From NCBI GenBank assembly GCA_011087745.1, contig JAALLB010000077.1, positions 1 through 7,682 on the forward strand: a stretch of 7,682 nucleotides of DNA, given 5' to 3'. Every line of letters starts with the position of its first letter. The stretch's first letter is position 1. The position numbers and the translations under genes are program-made. The notes under the pieces were generated by a model. It was given only the letters and a program-made list of their open reading frames with translations. It was not told where the DNA came from and made no database searches. The DNA comes from Hyphomicrobiales bacterium (GTDB taxonomy: Bacteria; Pseudomonadota; Alphaproteobacteria; Rhizobiales; Rhizobiaceae). Below, in pieces: positions 7,161 through 7,682 of this stretch.

Positions 7161-7622
7161 TTAGATAAGCCCCAAAAGCAAAGCTAACAACAAACTACCG
7201 ATACCCGCCTCAAAAATTACTGCAGCAAAATTGTATAAAGTAGCCCCACGATCAACGATTATCGACAAAAAACGCCCAATTCCAGTCAACAACCAAGCCT
7301 CGGCTAGTATAATGGCGGCAAACTGTTTTGCGATGAACGGATCTGAATAAACCAGGCAAGTCAACCCAAGCGCTATGTAAAATCCAGCCAATACACCGCG
7401 CGTTTGCCCCTTTCCAAAGGATTTTGCAGCATTTGGCTGCAATTTTAGAATTTTCAAGCCTACCGCTGGCAAAATCAAACTGATCAGGCCCAATAGTAAC
7501 GTTAAAAGCGCGACCAGAAAAATAACCCAATCAACAAGCGGACCGCCGGGCATTACAAAATTAAATCCGACGAGCTCTGCATTCCAATAGGCAATTACCC
7601 CCATTATAAATGCAAAACACAT
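7161..7622 (-). CDS. DUF4345-like small membrane protein, 5' end possibly truncated
   Basis: This 153-residue protein is very hydrophobic, with membrane segments near residues 29-53, 74-92, 98-122 and 130-152 and a short hydrophobic N-terminus (1-13). The pattern TRGVLAGFYIALGL at 74-87, followed by an alanine/leucine-rich segment with TGIGRFLSIIVDRG at 113-126, resembles DUF4345, a family of unknown function with four membrane segments. I recognise the family only by pattern. The start at ATG 7622 has no ribosome binding site: upstream is TTACCTTTTTAAA and then the 52-base repeat. The frame stays open into the repeat for eleven codons up to a TAA at 7658-7656, with no usual start codon. The first membrane segment is also short. 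Together this suggests the true N-terminus was lost when the repeat joined here. It lies upstream of atpH in the same direction, but 247 bases away, so a shared transcript is uncertain. Confidence 0.65.
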   Translation of the reverse strand: MCFAFIMGVIAYWNAELVGFNFVMPGGPLVDWVIFLVALLTLLLGLISLILPAVGLKILKLQPNAAKSFGKGQTRGVLAGFYIALGLTCLVYSDPFIAKQFAAIILAEAWLLTGIGRFLSIIVDRGATLYNFAAVIFEAGIGSLLLALLLGLI

Positions 7623-7630
7623 TTTAAAAA

Positions 7631-7682
7631 GGTAATGCCAAGTTGATTTCAGGATTTATCTCTGATAAGGGTGGGCTATGAA
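7631..7682 (+). repeat. Right copy of the 52-base inverted repeat, probable end of an insertion sequence
   Basis: This is a perfect reverse complement of bases 2-53. Read outward on the plus strand, it starts GGTAATGCC, has AAGGGTGG at 7668-7675 and an ATG at 7678-7680, which could be the first codon of a transposase running out of the window. The inner flank here (TTTTTAAAATG on the minus strand) is unrelated to the inner flank of the left copy, so the repeat boundary is sharp at 7630/7631. With the left copy it frames the whole window in opposite orientation. Confidence 0.6.

Noticed and set aside
7147..7180. Possible terminator after the DUF4345-like gene (GGCTTTTTC on the minus strand)
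   Set aside because: The T run is present, but I could not find a matching stem directly upstream of it.

Overview
The window carries the F1 sector of an ATP synthase operon from an alphaproteobacterium, with one gene on each side. All genes lie on the minus strand, so transcription runs from right to left. The F1 genes stand alone in the order atpH-atpA-atpG-atpD-atpC (delta, alpha, gamma, beta, epsilon), with no F0 genes in front. This split, the alphaproteobacterial style of the gamma and alpha sequences, and a Lys/Ala/Pro-rich N-terminal extension on beta all point to Alphaproteobacteria. The DNA looks moderately AT-rich by eye. I cannot name a genus, and a marine or aquatic origin is only a guess.

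Layout, in the direction of transcription. (1) 7682-7631 is a 52-base repeat that also occurs, inverted, at the left edge. (2) 7622-7161 encodes a small DUF4345-like membrane protein whose 5' end touches the repeat. (3) 7160-6914 is an intergenic region that should hold the atp promoter. (4) 6913-3890 holds atpH, atpA and atpG, tightly packed. (5) 3874-1810 holds atpD and atpC, separated by an unusually open 112-base gap with small hairpins. (6) 1809-1642 contains a good Rho-independent terminator and a second hairpin. (7) 1641-49 encodes a Tat-exported PhoX-type alkaline phosphatase (DUF839) that stops abruptly at the left copy of the repeat, losing its C-terminal part. (8) 53-1 is the left copy of the repeat.

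The five atp genes make the complete soluble F1 head (alpha3 beta3 gamma delta epsilon), which makes or hydrolyses ATP once docked on an F0 encoded elsewhere. PhoX would release phosphate from organic esters in the periplasm. It is probably a separate transcription unit, because the terminator lies between it and atpC.

The most interesting signal is the pair of perfect 52-base inverted repeats at the edges. Read outward, each starts with GGTAATGCC, resembles the end of an IS4-family insertion sequence, and reaches a plausible ribosome binding site and ATG about 48 bases in. The simplest reading is that two oppositely oriented copies of one insertion sequence flank the region, one inside phoX and one at the 5' end of the DUF4345-like gene. 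An assembly or amplification chimera is a serious alternative. I see no convincing new defence, regulatory or biosynthetic system here.
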